DNA of 10,996 bases. Source: Chromera velia (taxonomy: Eukaryota > Sar > Chromeraceae). Made by a program: the position numbers and the translations under genes. Location: the NCBI GenBank assembly GCA_018398765.1, contig JAHBMJ010003422.1, positions 1 to 10,996 of the forward strand, written 5' to 3'. Below the pieces are notes generated by a model. The model was not told the origin of the DNA. It searched no databases and saw nothing but the letters and a program-made list of their open reading frames with translations. Below, one piece after another: positions 1 to 7,448 of the stretch; position 1 is the stretch's first letter, and every line of letters begins with the position of its first letter.

Positions 1-53
1 ACGCACACAGGCAGACAGGGGCAGCCGTCTCTTCATTCGGCAAGGAGACTTAC
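1..53 (-). other. Start of intron 1 of copy A
   Basis: On the minus strand the exon is followed by GTAAGTCTCCTTGCCG, a strong GT donor. The first 28 or so bases match the copy B intron with one substitution, and similarity fades after that. The acceptor lies outside the window. Confidence 0.75.
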
Positions 54-239
54 GGCGGGGCAGGAGGAGACGGGGGCGACGGTGATGGTCTGGGGGACCT
101 GCTGGGTCTGCAGGGGAGCAGACTCAGAGGTGGTGCACATGTGTCCGTTCAGCTGGTAGCCAGCGGGGCAGGAGTAGGTGATGCCCATGGGGTTGGCAGC
201 CGCGAGGGCGAAGGCAGCGGGGACAGCGAGGAACTTCAT
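54..239 (-). CDS. Oocyst-wall-like secreted protein, copy A, exon 1 (partial gene)
   Basis: This is the first coding exon, 62 codons, of a secreted cysteine-module protein; the rest lies beyond the left edge. The start (complement of 237-239) opens a hydrophobic signal peptide, MKFLAVPAAFALAAA, with likely cleavage after the Ala run. Next comes a CPAGYQLNGHMC module, and the exon closes on SCPA directly before a GTAAGT donor (complement of 48-53). The phase-0 end joins naturally to a second exon starting GYSASGSSC, as in copy B at 7763. The start is supported by identity with copy B and by the shared leader AACAACACAATG. CPxG...C modules occur in Cryptosporidium oocyst wall proteins, so a structural role in a cyst wall or extracellular coat is inferred. 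The exon matches copy B base for base but lacks its 4-bp insertion, so the frame is intact here. Confidence 0.8.
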
Positions 240-580
240 TGTGTTGTTAGAAAAAAAGATGGAAAGGTTTTGCTGTAGCGAAGAAGTAGCGAAGAAGTCA
301 GAGCTGCAGACGCAGGCTGTCAATCAGATGGGGGTCGCCAAGAAAGAATGGTTTGAAGAAGATGCCGAAGTTAAATGTTCACGCGGAAATCGCCAAAAGT
401 CACAACCGCAGCGTTACGGCTGAATCGTCGCTTTTGGCCGCGTCTCGCATGCGGTTCGTTTGGGAGACACGCGCGTCTCTCTGTTGTTTTGTGATTTTTG
501 TTGTTGCATGCGAAGTGCGGGACCGGGACTTCGCGCCACGCGCTTGGGAGTTAAGGACCACAAAAATCAGCTTACCTACC
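240..580 (-). promoter_or_regulatory. 5' UTR and promoter of copy A
   Basis: Read on the minus strand towards the gene, this segment holds a distal arm GATTTTTGTGGT (complement of 557-572), GCATGC (506-511), a proximal arm ACAACAAAAATCAC (491-503), a near-palindrome GAGACGCGCGTGTCTC (462-481), a second GCATGC (447-452), and a block of about 55 bp at 300-357 that is nearly identical to 7344-7400 upstream of copy B. Copy A also has an 11-bp tandem duplication at 275-285 and 286-296 that copy B lacks. The transcription start is not identifiable; the 300-357 block could be core promoter or 5' UTR. Elements are called because they recur in order upstream of copy B. Confidence 0.55.
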
Positions 581-905
581 GAGCTAAGTCTGCCATTTCG
601 TGCCTTTCTGCATGGCTCCAAGTTTCATGGATTCGGTGCCTCGGACTCCCTTCTACACAGTTGACTTGACAGTTGAGAAGCAGCTCCGTGGTGGGTTTTC
701 GGAATTGACCGTTCCAGCAGATAGTCCGCTTCGTGGGCTGTCTGTGAATTTGGACAAAGCAGCAAATTTTGTCGCGAGTCAGGATCGTACAGTGTGGCTT
801 TGATGTTCCCTCGCGACCTGTTTTAGCCCTTTCCGCGAGCTGCAGAGGCTCAAACCAGCCAATTCTTGCGTTCAAGCCTGCTGATATTTCTGCTGTCAAC
901 AGAGA
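581..905 (+). other. Intergenic region between copy A promoter and the 906 gene
   Basis: This probably carries the promoter and leader of the plus-strand gene at 906. A 67-codon reading frame at 600-803 matches no family I know and may be chance or an upstream ORF. The bases just before the 906 start, TTTCTGCTGTCAACAG (887-902), look like a splice acceptor, so the 906 gene might have an upstream exon, although none with a convincing donor was found. GTCGCGAG (772-779) and CTCGCGAC (811-818) form a small inverted pair. Confidence 0.3.
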
Positions 906-2057
906 ATGTCTTCTGAAATTGTGGGGACTCCGGGTCCCCTCTCTACGCGTGTGCGTGTGAAGAATCATCTCCAGGCCAAATTCCTTCTGGAGAGATACCG
1001 AAAGGCCCAGCCCCTCGTGGAGGAAGTGAACGCAACCCTGGAGAGAGTGAAGACTCTCCTGGGAGGGCTCGGAATTGCAGTGCCCTGGCCGCCACCAGAG
1101 CCGGTCAGTGGTGGCAAAAAGGCGAAAAGGGACGGCAATAATCAGAAAAAGAAGGGACCGCCTCAGGCCCCCCAAACAGAAGCTGCCGCAGCGACAGCCA
1201 GCAAGAAGAATGTAGCAGAGGAAGGGGGGGTAGTCTCTACAGAAAGGGGAGAAGGTTCAGGAGAAAGAGAGGGGGACAGAGCGAGACAAGGCGGACAGTC
1301 TGAGAGACGGGTTGTCGTGCAGGAAAGTACTGACCTCACGGAGGAGTCCGGGTGTGGAAAGAAGAGAGTGAGAGGCAAAGAGAGTTCACAGGAAGCAGAT
1401 GCAGAAGACAGGCTCAGCGATAAGTCGTTTCGCCCAGCGAGTGCCAAACGAAGCAGAACGGAACAGCCAAAAGGGAGGGAGAGTGCACTAAAGTCCTGTG
1501 CAAGTGTGTCTGCAGAAACTGACGTCACTCCCGATGTAGAAACCCCGCCACTCGACAGTGCTGCAGGAGAATCTGCTGCTTCTTCCTCCTCTGCCGCCCC
1601 TCAGCTCGCAGATTCCTTTTCGGGGCCCCCGAGCGGCTCTCGTCTGCTCTCAGCAGTAGCAGAGGCATACGGAGAGGGGGGGAAAGGGGAAGGGGGGCTC
1701 CGCAGAGGAGGAGCTGAGTTCGTGGCAGAGGGGGGGGGAGAAAAGGGGCATGGGGTGGTGGGGGCAGCTGCTTGGACTGCGGAGGGTGAAAGAGAGGGAG
1801 GGCTGTCTGTTGAGGAAGAGGAAGGGGATATGGGTCTGTTGGAAACTGCAGCTGGTCCGCTTTTGCCTCTTCATTTCTTTGGGGGGGGAGAAGAAGAGAG
1901 TCCTTTCGAGGATCCTCCTGCTTTTTTGAATGAGGACATGGGGGGCGGTCGGTTGAGTTTGGAGTTTTTGGGTATGGATGGTGAAGGGGAACAGGGGGTA
2001 GAAGATGACGATGACGACGAGGATGAGGATGAGGAAGCGTTCGCCAACCTGTTCTGA
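906..2057 (+). CDS. Hypothetical low-complexity protein with acidic C-terminal tail
   Basis: A 383-residue protein I cannot assign. Residues about 15-55 are the only globular-looking part, predicted helical or coiled coil (KNHLQAKFLLERYRKAQ, then VEEVNATLERVKTLLGGLGI), followed by a Pro-rich turn. Residues 68-215 are rich in Lys, Arg, Glu and Ser with basic clusters such as KKRVRGK (about 152) and AKRSR (about 180) that look like nuclear localisation signals. Residues 215-360 are Gly/Glu/Ser-rich, and residues 363-378 are almost all Asp/Glu before the final AFANLF. The acidic tail and basic patches suggest a nuclear chromatin or nucleolar protein (inference). The helical segment followed by Pro residues faintly recalls the C-terminal domain of DMAP1/SWC4, but I would not annotate it so. 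The start is the first Met after an in-frame stop at 882; an acceptor-like CAG at 900-902 leaves an upstream exon possible. Confidence 0.6.
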   Translation: MSSEIVGTPGPLSTRVRVKNHLQAKFLLERYRKAQPLVEEVNATLERVKTLLGGLGIAVPWPPPEPVSGGKKAKRDGNNQKKKGPPQAPQTEAAAATASKKNVAEEGGVVSTERGEGSGEREGDRARQGGQSERRVVVQESTDLTEESGCGKKRVRGKESSQEADAEDRLSDKSFRPASAKRSRTEQPKGRESALKSCASVSAETDVTPDVETPPLDSAAGESAASSSSAAPQLADSFSGPPSGSRLLSAVAEAYGEGGKGEGGLRRGGAEFVAEGGGEKGHGVVGAAAWTAEGEREGGLSVEEEEGDMGLLETAAGPLLPLHFFGGGEEESPFEDPPAFLNEDMGGGRLSLEFLGMDGEGEQGVEDDDDDEDEDEEAFANLF

Positions 2058-2439
2058 TTTAGGTTGAAGGCGTGACATTTCGGAGAAAGCAACGTGTGCA
2101 TGGATGCATGAACTGTACAGTGCTGAAAAGCCTTGTCTTCCTTCTTTGGATCCTTTTCATTCCACCCCTCTTCCCCATTCCTGTTTCTCGGAAGTGTTTC
2201 CTTCCCTCTCTTTCCTCTATCCATGCATGTTTTGCTTGTTTCCCCTTCTCCATGTTCTCATTCCTCCCTCGTCCCCTCCCTCTGTCCGACCTAGGCTTCC
2301 ATTGATTCTGCGTTCCCTTGATCTGATCCTTCTCATTCACACTTACGCACTCCACCTTCGACAAGCCCGCCCTGTCTCGGCCTGACTGCTTGATTCAATT
2401 TGATTTTGTCTCCCTGTCCCCTGATTCCTTCCTGTCTCA

Positions 2440-2440
<1 letters not shown>
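2058..2440. other. Pyrimidine-rich 3' flank of the 906 gene
   Basis: No gene is supported here. The plus strand is strongly C/T-rich from about 2130 to 2440 (TTCCTTCCCTCTC and similar) and presumably holds the 3' UTR of the upstream gene. Reading frames crossing it on both strands consist only of biased composition. Confidence 0.4.

Positions 2441-2474
<34 letters not shown>
2441..2474. repeat. (GTCT)n microsatellite
   Basis: About eight perfect GTCT units sit in a pyrimidine-rich context. They mark the left edge of the simple-repeat region. Confidence 0.95.
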
Positions 2475-2650
2475 TTCTACTGCTTTGGTGCGTGGATGAA
2501 GGAGGAGGCAAGGAGAAAAGGAAAATCACTCATCTGTTTCTTTTCCTCTATTTCTGGTCTCTCGATATAGGCATTTACGCCTGCATGAGCTTGCGCTGTT
2601 CGCCTTTCGATCTGTATTTAGGTCTGCCTCTGTCTGAGTGTGCGTGTGTG

Positions 2651-2682
2651 TGTATGTATGTATGTATGTATGTATATATATA
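2651..2682. repeat. (TGTA)n then (TA)n microsatellite
   Basis: Six TGTA units (2651-2674) run into a short TA run ending near 2682, directly before the long TG tract. Confidence 0.95.
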
Positions 2683-2684
2683 TT

Positions 2685-2968
<284 letters not shown>

Positions 2969-3140
2969 GTCTGTGTCTGTGTGCATGTGCGCGTGGGCGT
3001 GTGGGCGTATGTATACGTATGTAGGTGTGCGTGTTTTTTCGTGCGTGCGTGCGTTTACGGGTGCGGATCTGAGCTTTTGTGCGCTTTTGCGAGTGAGTGA
3101 GTGGCTGAGTGGCTGAGTGGCTGGGTGACTGAGTGACCGC

Positions 3141-3174
3141 GTGAGTGAGTGAGTGAGTGAGTGAGTGAGTGAGC
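3141..3174. repeat. (GTGA)n microsatellite
   Basis: About eight GTGA units, preceded from 3090 by degenerate copies (GAGTGGCT three times near 3097-3121). The run decays into GAGCGAGCTAGCGAG before the next TG tract. Confidence 0.93.
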
Positions 3175-3182
3175 GAGCTAGC

Positions 3183-3185
<3 letters not shown>

Positions 3186-3247
<62 letters not shown>
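3186..3247. repeat. (TG)n microsatellite
   Basis: A second alternating TG tract of about 62 bp with one GC interruption near 3216. It leads straight into the 63-bp minisatellite. Confidence 0.95.
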
Positions 3248-3250
<3 letters not shown>

Positions 3251-3436
3251 AGGTGTGTATGTGTGTGAGAGAGAAAGAGAGAGGAGTGTGTGTGTGTGTG
3301 TGTGTGTGTGTCCAGGTGTGTATGTGTGTGAGAGAGAAAGAGAGAGGAGTGTCTGTGTGTGTGTGTGTGTGTGTCCAGGTGTGTATGTGTGTGAGAGAGA
3401 AAGAGAGAGGAGTGTCTGTGTCTGTGTGTGTGTCTT
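3248..3436. repeat. 63-bp minisatellite, three units
   Basis: Three head-to-tail copies start at TCCAGGTGTGTATG (3248, 3311 and 3374). Each continues through a GAGAGAGAAAGAGAGAGGAG purine stretch and ends in TG dinucleotides. Units 2 and 3 share GTGTCTGTG where unit 1 has only TG, so unit 3 probably arose from unit 2 or the reverse. Confidence 0.95.
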
Positions 3437-3788
3437 CCCTTGACGGCTCTAGTGACAACTACTTGGGTATGCTTGCTTGCCGCTTGTCTTCTCTCCTTTT
3501 GCTACAAATTATAGTTGAAGTATGGGGTGCCAGCCTGCTGCGCAGCCGGCCATGCTGGCGTAGCTGACTCATGGACCTACCGGGCCGGGCGTGCGAGCCA
3601 AGTGGAATGGGCCGCCGGGGCGGAGCGTTTCGATGCGAATCCGAGTTTCAACCGTGCATGCGCATCAAGCGTGCACATTAAGTTACTAGCGTCAGCCGAA
3701 TCAGATCAACTTACTTTGTCCAGGACTATCCCTCACTCTTACTACGTACTAAAAGTTCAAAGCCGAGAGTCTAGCCGAAAGTATTTTA
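3437..3788. other. Non-coding spacer before the AT-rich island
   Basis: No gene recognised. A reading frame of 93 codons (3515-3796) has no family resemblance. Composition is mixed, with a GC-rich patch at 3530-3635. TAGCTGACTCATGG (3560-3573) and GTTTCGATGCGAATCC (3628-3643) loosely resemble tRNA-type A and B boxes but do not fold into a tRNA by eye. Confidence 0.3.
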
Positions 3789-4880
3789 GGGTCTAGACCC
3801 AACTCCAGACATTCTTCTTCAAAAAACCTTTGTAAAACCCTAGGTAAAACCTTAAAATTTTTTTTTTGATTGATTGAACCTTAAAAATTGAAACAAATGA
3901 TACATTACAAATCTGAGTCATTACAGACTGAGTGAAACTAACAGTAAAATCAAAATATACTAGTCAATCAAAATATCTGAGTCCTAGTCTGAGTCTAATA
4001 TCATTTGAAAGGTTATATAGCCGGCTTGTATATAAGCATTGCAGATAGAAAAAAAAAAGCTTTAGCAGGAAAAACTTTACCCCGAACTAGTGACCAGATT
4101 TAATTTGATAGGATTTGATTTGATTTGAGCTTCAAGCTCAAATCTGACCAGATTTGAGGTAGATTTGACATTAAAGTTTATAGGTCACTCTCGACACTAG
4201 TCTCGATAGCACTGAAGACAACATGACACAGTCGACACCACTAGCAAATCTTAGAAAGCCCTAGAGATAAGAAAATCACTAAAAACTAGACTAAAAGCTA
4301 AATTAAGACTCTCAAAATTAATGAGCTATTGTCAAAGCTAAGAGATTACATAAGTTTTTAGCTTAGAGTCATCCTAGAGAGTCACCTCGAAGATTTGAGG
4401 TTAAGGGGTCAGATTTGAAGTAGATTTGATAGGATTTGATAGGCTCTATCATCATTGATAAAGTTTTTCACGCCTAAGATTTGATGTGAGGTTAAGCCCT
4501 ACTTCAAATCAAATCAAATCAAATCTGGTCACTACTTAGAACTTTACAAAAACCTGCTAGAAAAGCTGTTATTTAACTTATAGTTTAAGCCGGACTAAGC
4601 CGGACTCTAATCGATCAGCCTATAGCGATCAGCATAATAGTCATGCAGCGTAAGACACATACTATTACTATTATACGTTTTTTCACTATATATATGATTG
4701 GACTGAACCCTGGACTGAAACATTAATAAAACAAATACAAGTTCATCCTATACAAAACTGAGTGAATTCACAAATGAATTTGAATGAATTTCGATGAATT
4801 TAATTAGGTGAATTTACGCAGTGAAATTCTAAGTGAATTTAAGTTAATTAAACACTGAATTTACGTGTAATTAAGTGAAT
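3789..4880. other. AT-rich island without genes
   Basis: Composition drops abruptly to strongly AT-rich, between a 12-bp palindrome GGGTCTAGACCC at 3789-3800 and the return to GC-rich sequence at about 4880. No frame of useful length crosses it on either strand. It is dense in short repeats: GATTTGAT motifs, CTGAGT motifs (3910-3995) and TGAATTT motifs (4748-4880). It is most simply read as inserted or decayed repetitive DNA. Confidence 0.6.
4019..4604. mobile_element. Putative foldback / MITE-like element
   Basis: The two ends are inverted copies. The outer part is AGCCGGCTT (4019-4027) against AAGCCGGACT (twice, 4587-4606). Next, AGCTTTAGCAGG (4058-4069) faces CCTGCTAGAAAAGCT (4553-4567). 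A perfect 14-bp arm TAGTGACCAGATTT (4088-4101) faces AAATCTGGTCACTA (4521-4534), and inside that GATTTGATTTGATTTGA (4112-4128) faces a CAAATCAAATC run (4504-4525). A perfect 11-bp-arm hairpin lies at 4122-4144. There is no coding potential and no clear target-site duplication, so the exact ends are uncertain. It resembles non-autonomous DNA elements with long imperfect terminal inverted repeats, but no transposase family can be named. Confidence 0.45.
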
Positions 4881-4883
4881 TTG
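4745..4883. repeat. TGAATTT-rich repeat cluster
   Basis: About ten copies of GTGAATTT or ATGAATTT at irregular 8-20 bp spacing, several followed by AATTA or ACG. The cluster stops exactly where base composition changes near 4880. It may be a degenerate satellite or part of an element end. Confidence 0.6.
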
Positions 4884-5374
4884 CATTGCACTGGACGTAC
4901 GCGTCTAGGTAGGCGTGCCCCGCGTCTTTCCGGCTCAGGGTCACCCACACGTCACCCACAACTTCCACGACTCGCGCGACAGCGCTAGCCTCAGAGCTGT
5001 GGCAGCTGTGCTGTGGCACATTATAGGTTTGCCTGGAATGACGCGAAGCCTACCGCGAAGCATGCCCGAAGCAAAAAGTGGCGCGGCCGGTCCCCTGCGT
5101 GTATGCGACATGCACATAGGCTTTCCGTATCTGAATTAACTGCATTCGGTCTGCATCCTTCTCAGCCTGGTTCTGTGTCGATGTCCGGATATACACTTCT
5201 TTCTCTTGCACACTCTTCCATTGTCCTCTGTAAAGAACTTCTGCTCGCTGAATCCTTGCTCGCTATACTTTTCGTTTTCTCCCCCCCCCCTCCATCCCGC
5301 TTGAAGTCTTCTCCATTAACTGCGCACTTTGCATACCTGGAGTTACTGCTTCTCAAGAGACTAGGACTGCCTAT
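4884..5374. other. Gene-free region downstream of the nucleoside phosphorylase
   Basis: No gene recognised. Reading frames of 74 codons (4915-5139) and 136 codons (5013-5423) on the plus strand have no family features, and the longer one runs antisense into the phosphorylase stop. The region just right of it in minus orientation should hold that gene's 3' UTR. A run of ten C lies at 5281-5290. Confidence 0.4.
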
Positions 5375-6822
5375 TTATGTTTCTTGCTCCCCCACCCATT
5401 TTGTCTCCTTCTCTGCCAACTGAGAAGCCAATCTGACCACGGCTTGGAGCATGGTCTCCTTCGCCTTGGCCACCGCGTCTCCATGAGGATCGTAATCTGA
5501 GTCCCAGTTCAGAACGTTCCCGTCAGCAACAAACAGAGCAGCCGCCCTCACCTTCCGGACAGCCGCAATGACGAACAATGCAGCGGCCTCCATTTCTACA
5601 GCAACCACCCCTGCCTTGCTGTACATTTCCCATGTTGTGCCCTTTAGAGACGGGTAAAAGAGGTCACTTGTCAACACAATACCCTTACGGTAGGAAAAGG
5701 ACGCTTCCTTCTCCTCAGACAGTCGGGCAGCGACTTCTTTCTCAATCTTCCCCACTAAATCAAAATCAGCCACTGCAGGAAACTCAGTCGGGATCATCAA
5801 CCTCGTCGCCCCATCCTCTCTCACCGCCGCTGTAGCAATCACAATCTCCCCCCGCGACATATCTGTCTGCATACCCCCACAGGTTCCTGCTCTGATAATG
5901 ACCTTAGCTCCTGCCTTGATCAGCTCCTCAAAACAGATCGACGCCCCTGCACTGCCGACGCCGTGGGAGATGACGAGAAATTGGGGATCGCTTTCAGTTG
6001 TCTGTGCACACTCAAACGACCGATACTCTCGGTTGAACTTCAACTCCTTTTGGTACCCGCACAGACTAGACAGCTTCGCTGCCCTCTCTGCAACCAGACC
6101 ATGGACAAAACACAAAGACTGACAGTAAGCTTAAAACATTCAGCAAAGACTGACAGCTTAAAACATCCAGCGTCTGTTTGCCTGTCGAGATAGTGCAGTG
6201 TTTCGAACCCACAAGAAGCCGAAAGCAAAAGGCGCAAACAGATGCAAACAGCGGCAAGCCACAGAGAAAACACAAGATCACCCCCTTCGCGAAAGCAACA
6301 GCAACAAAAGAAAAACTCCAACAGCGACGTACACGCTTGAGCAGTTTCTGTGCACTTCGCTGCGCTGAGACATCTCACAGGGAAGCAATCTCACGGACAT
6401 CTATCTGCCCGTCGGCATTTCTATCAGTCTTCCCGTCTGAGGTTCTGAAAAGGACACGAATCCCTTAATATGGGCAGACAGAAGGCAGAAGAGAGCGGCA
6501 TATACAGGGAAACTGGAGTGGTCGACTGACTCGCACGATTTCGAAATCTTTGAAGATGACAGAGAAGTGAACACGGACTCTAAACAGTTTCGGGATTCAA
6601 TTTGTTTTTCGTGTGAGTGGATGGATCGACTGAAAGATAGGCAGGCGGTCGCATGAATATTGGTCTGGACGCCTACACACGACTTTCTCCAGGCATCTCT
6701 CCCCACCCCCAACACACGGCACACACACACGGAGCTAGACACTCACCGGGGTCTCCCACCGCAATGACCACTGGTGGCACGCTGGCAAGGCAGATGTGGG
6801 GCTGCGCCTTTAGTTTCTGCAT
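5375..6822 (-). CDS. Purine nucleoside phosphorylase, two exons
   Basis: Cytosolic enzyme of purine salvage that cleaves purine nucleosides with phosphate to free base and (deoxy)ribose-1-phosphate. Exon 1 is complement of 6747-6822 (25 codons plus one base), exon 2 complement of 5375-6087, giving 262 residues, normal for the hexameric PNP/UDP phosphorylase family. Joining them restores GDPERAAKL at residues 23-31, the phosphate-binding GDPxR motif. Further family marks are NREYRSF (44-50), VISHGVG, IIRAGTCGG with its phosphate-contacting Arg about 91, VEMEAAALF (about 189-197, sugar binding) and VADGN with the base-contacting Asp about 214. NREYRSF, IIRAGTCG and the ADG Asp point to the apicomplexan type of PNP; the uridine phosphorylase GQxR motif is not seen. 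A start at 6930 would add 36 residues; I chose 6822 because the family begins shortly before the PHI-PVV segment. The stop is TAA. Confidence 0.88.
6088..6746 (-). other. Intron of the nucleoside phosphorylase gene
   Basis: 659 nt, phase 1, with donor GTGAGT (complement of 6741-6746) and acceptor GGTCTGGTTGCAG (ending at 6088). The call rests on the exact restoration of the GDPER motif after removal. Near its 3' end it contains a tandem duplication (6115-6171). No separate gene is supported inside it. Confidence 0.85.
6115..6171. repeat. Tandem duplication inside the phosphorylase intron
   Basis: AAAGACTGACAG(TAAG)CTTAAAACAT at 6115 recurs at 6145 as AAAGACTGACAGCTTAAAACAT, followed by TCAGC or CCAGC. 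The units are 30 and 27 bp; the second lacks a few bases. It sits 28-84 nt upstream of the acceptor on the transcribed strand, where the branch site would be expected. Confidence 0.85.
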
Positions 6823-7120
6823 TGCCTTCCGACAGCAATTCAAGGGTGGGCGAGTTAGTTTTCTCAGTCCGACTAATTCGGAATTTAATCGGGAGTCCCC
6901 GACATTCGACGACAATGGAAACGCACACACCTCTCAGAACGCAGAAAAGCAGAGCATCGAAACAGTCAGCAAAGCTGTAAGCCCAGACTTGCCCAGGCAC
7001 GCTTGGCATCGAGCACTGAGAGAGAGGAACCGTAAATCGATAGATTGTCAGACAGAGCCAGAAGCCGTCTCCATCCGTCCGTCTATGTACACGCGAAAAA
7101 TTACACCATGCAGACTGTGA
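6823..7120 (-). promoter_or_regulatory. Probable promoter side of the phosphorylase gene
   Basis: This is the half of the 626-bp divergent intergenic region next to the phosphorylase start. An imperfect inverted repeat CCGACTAATTC/GGAATTTAATCGG lies at 6869-6892. Nothing else recognisable is seen; the transcription start is unknown. The assignment as promoter is by position only. Confidence 0.3.
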
Positions 7121-7448
7121 CAGCTAGTGATTTTTGTGGTGGTTTCCGAGCTAACAGAGACATGCAATTCTTGTTGCTCGGTGTCGCGGTGTTGCAGAGG
7201 TGCATGCGTTTGCACCACAAAAATCACCAGCTGCATGCAAATAGAGGAGACGCGCGTCTCCGTGAAAATGTCAGACTGTCAACCACTCGCTGCCGCAGCT
7301 CGACTTTTCACGACTTTCGTGGAAATTTCCTCTCGCCCCCACCTCTCAAACCATTCTTTCTTGGTGATCCCCATCTGATTGACAGCCTGCGTCCGCAGCT
7401 CAACTTCTTGCTACCGCAAATATTTTCATTCTCTTTTCCAACAACACA
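7121..7448 (+). promoter_or_regulatory. Promoter and 5' UTR of copy B
   Basis: In order towards the gene: a 21-bp distal arm (7121-7141), GCATGC (7202-7207), a proximal arm (7213-7233) that is the inverted copy of the distal arm with one mismatch, TGCATGC (7232-7238), a perfect 16-bp palindrome GGAGACGCGCGTCTCC (7246-7261), and a block of about 55 bp (7344-7400) nearly identical to 300-357 of copy A. The leader ends CAACAACACAATG. The same elements in the same order lie upstream of copy A, which is the basis for calling them regulatory. Confidence 0.6.
7246..7261. promoter_or_regulatory. 16-bp perfect palindrome GGAGACGCGCGTCTCC
   Basis: Perfect two-fold symmetric site 188 bp upstream of the copy B start. 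Copy A has a related site at 462-481 in which two extra bases separate the half-sites. This form suits a dimeric DNA-binding protein; the binder is unknown. Confidence 0.5.

Noticed and set aside
576-1175. 199-codon minus-strand frame overlapping the start of the 906 gene
   Set aside because: No recognisable domain, overlaps the 906 gene and its flank, and crosses the acceptor-like site. A shadow frame is the simpler reading.
1650-2224. Minus-strand Ser/Pro-rich frames opposite the 906 gene
   Set aside because: Composition is the complement of the GGA/GAG-rich and GAT/GAC-rich coding strand; no family features.
3536-3645. Possible tRNA or tRNA-derived SINE (A-box-like and B-box-like strings)
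   Set aside because: The boxes are poor matches and I could not fold an acceptor stem or anticodon arm by eye.
3829-3850. AAACCCTAGGTAAAACC, similar to one unit of the plant-type telomere repeat
   Set aside because: Only one good unit and no tandem array, so a telomeric or interstitial telomere tract is not supported.
4915-5423. Plus-strand frames of 74 and 136 codons between the AT island and the phosphorylase
   Set aside because: No domain, signal peptide or repeat is visible; the longer one overlaps the phosphorylase stop in antisense and the two overlap each other.
6178-6742. Reading frames within the phosphorylase intron on both strands
   Set aside because: They lack family features and lie inside an intron whose borders are supported by restoration of the GDPER motif.
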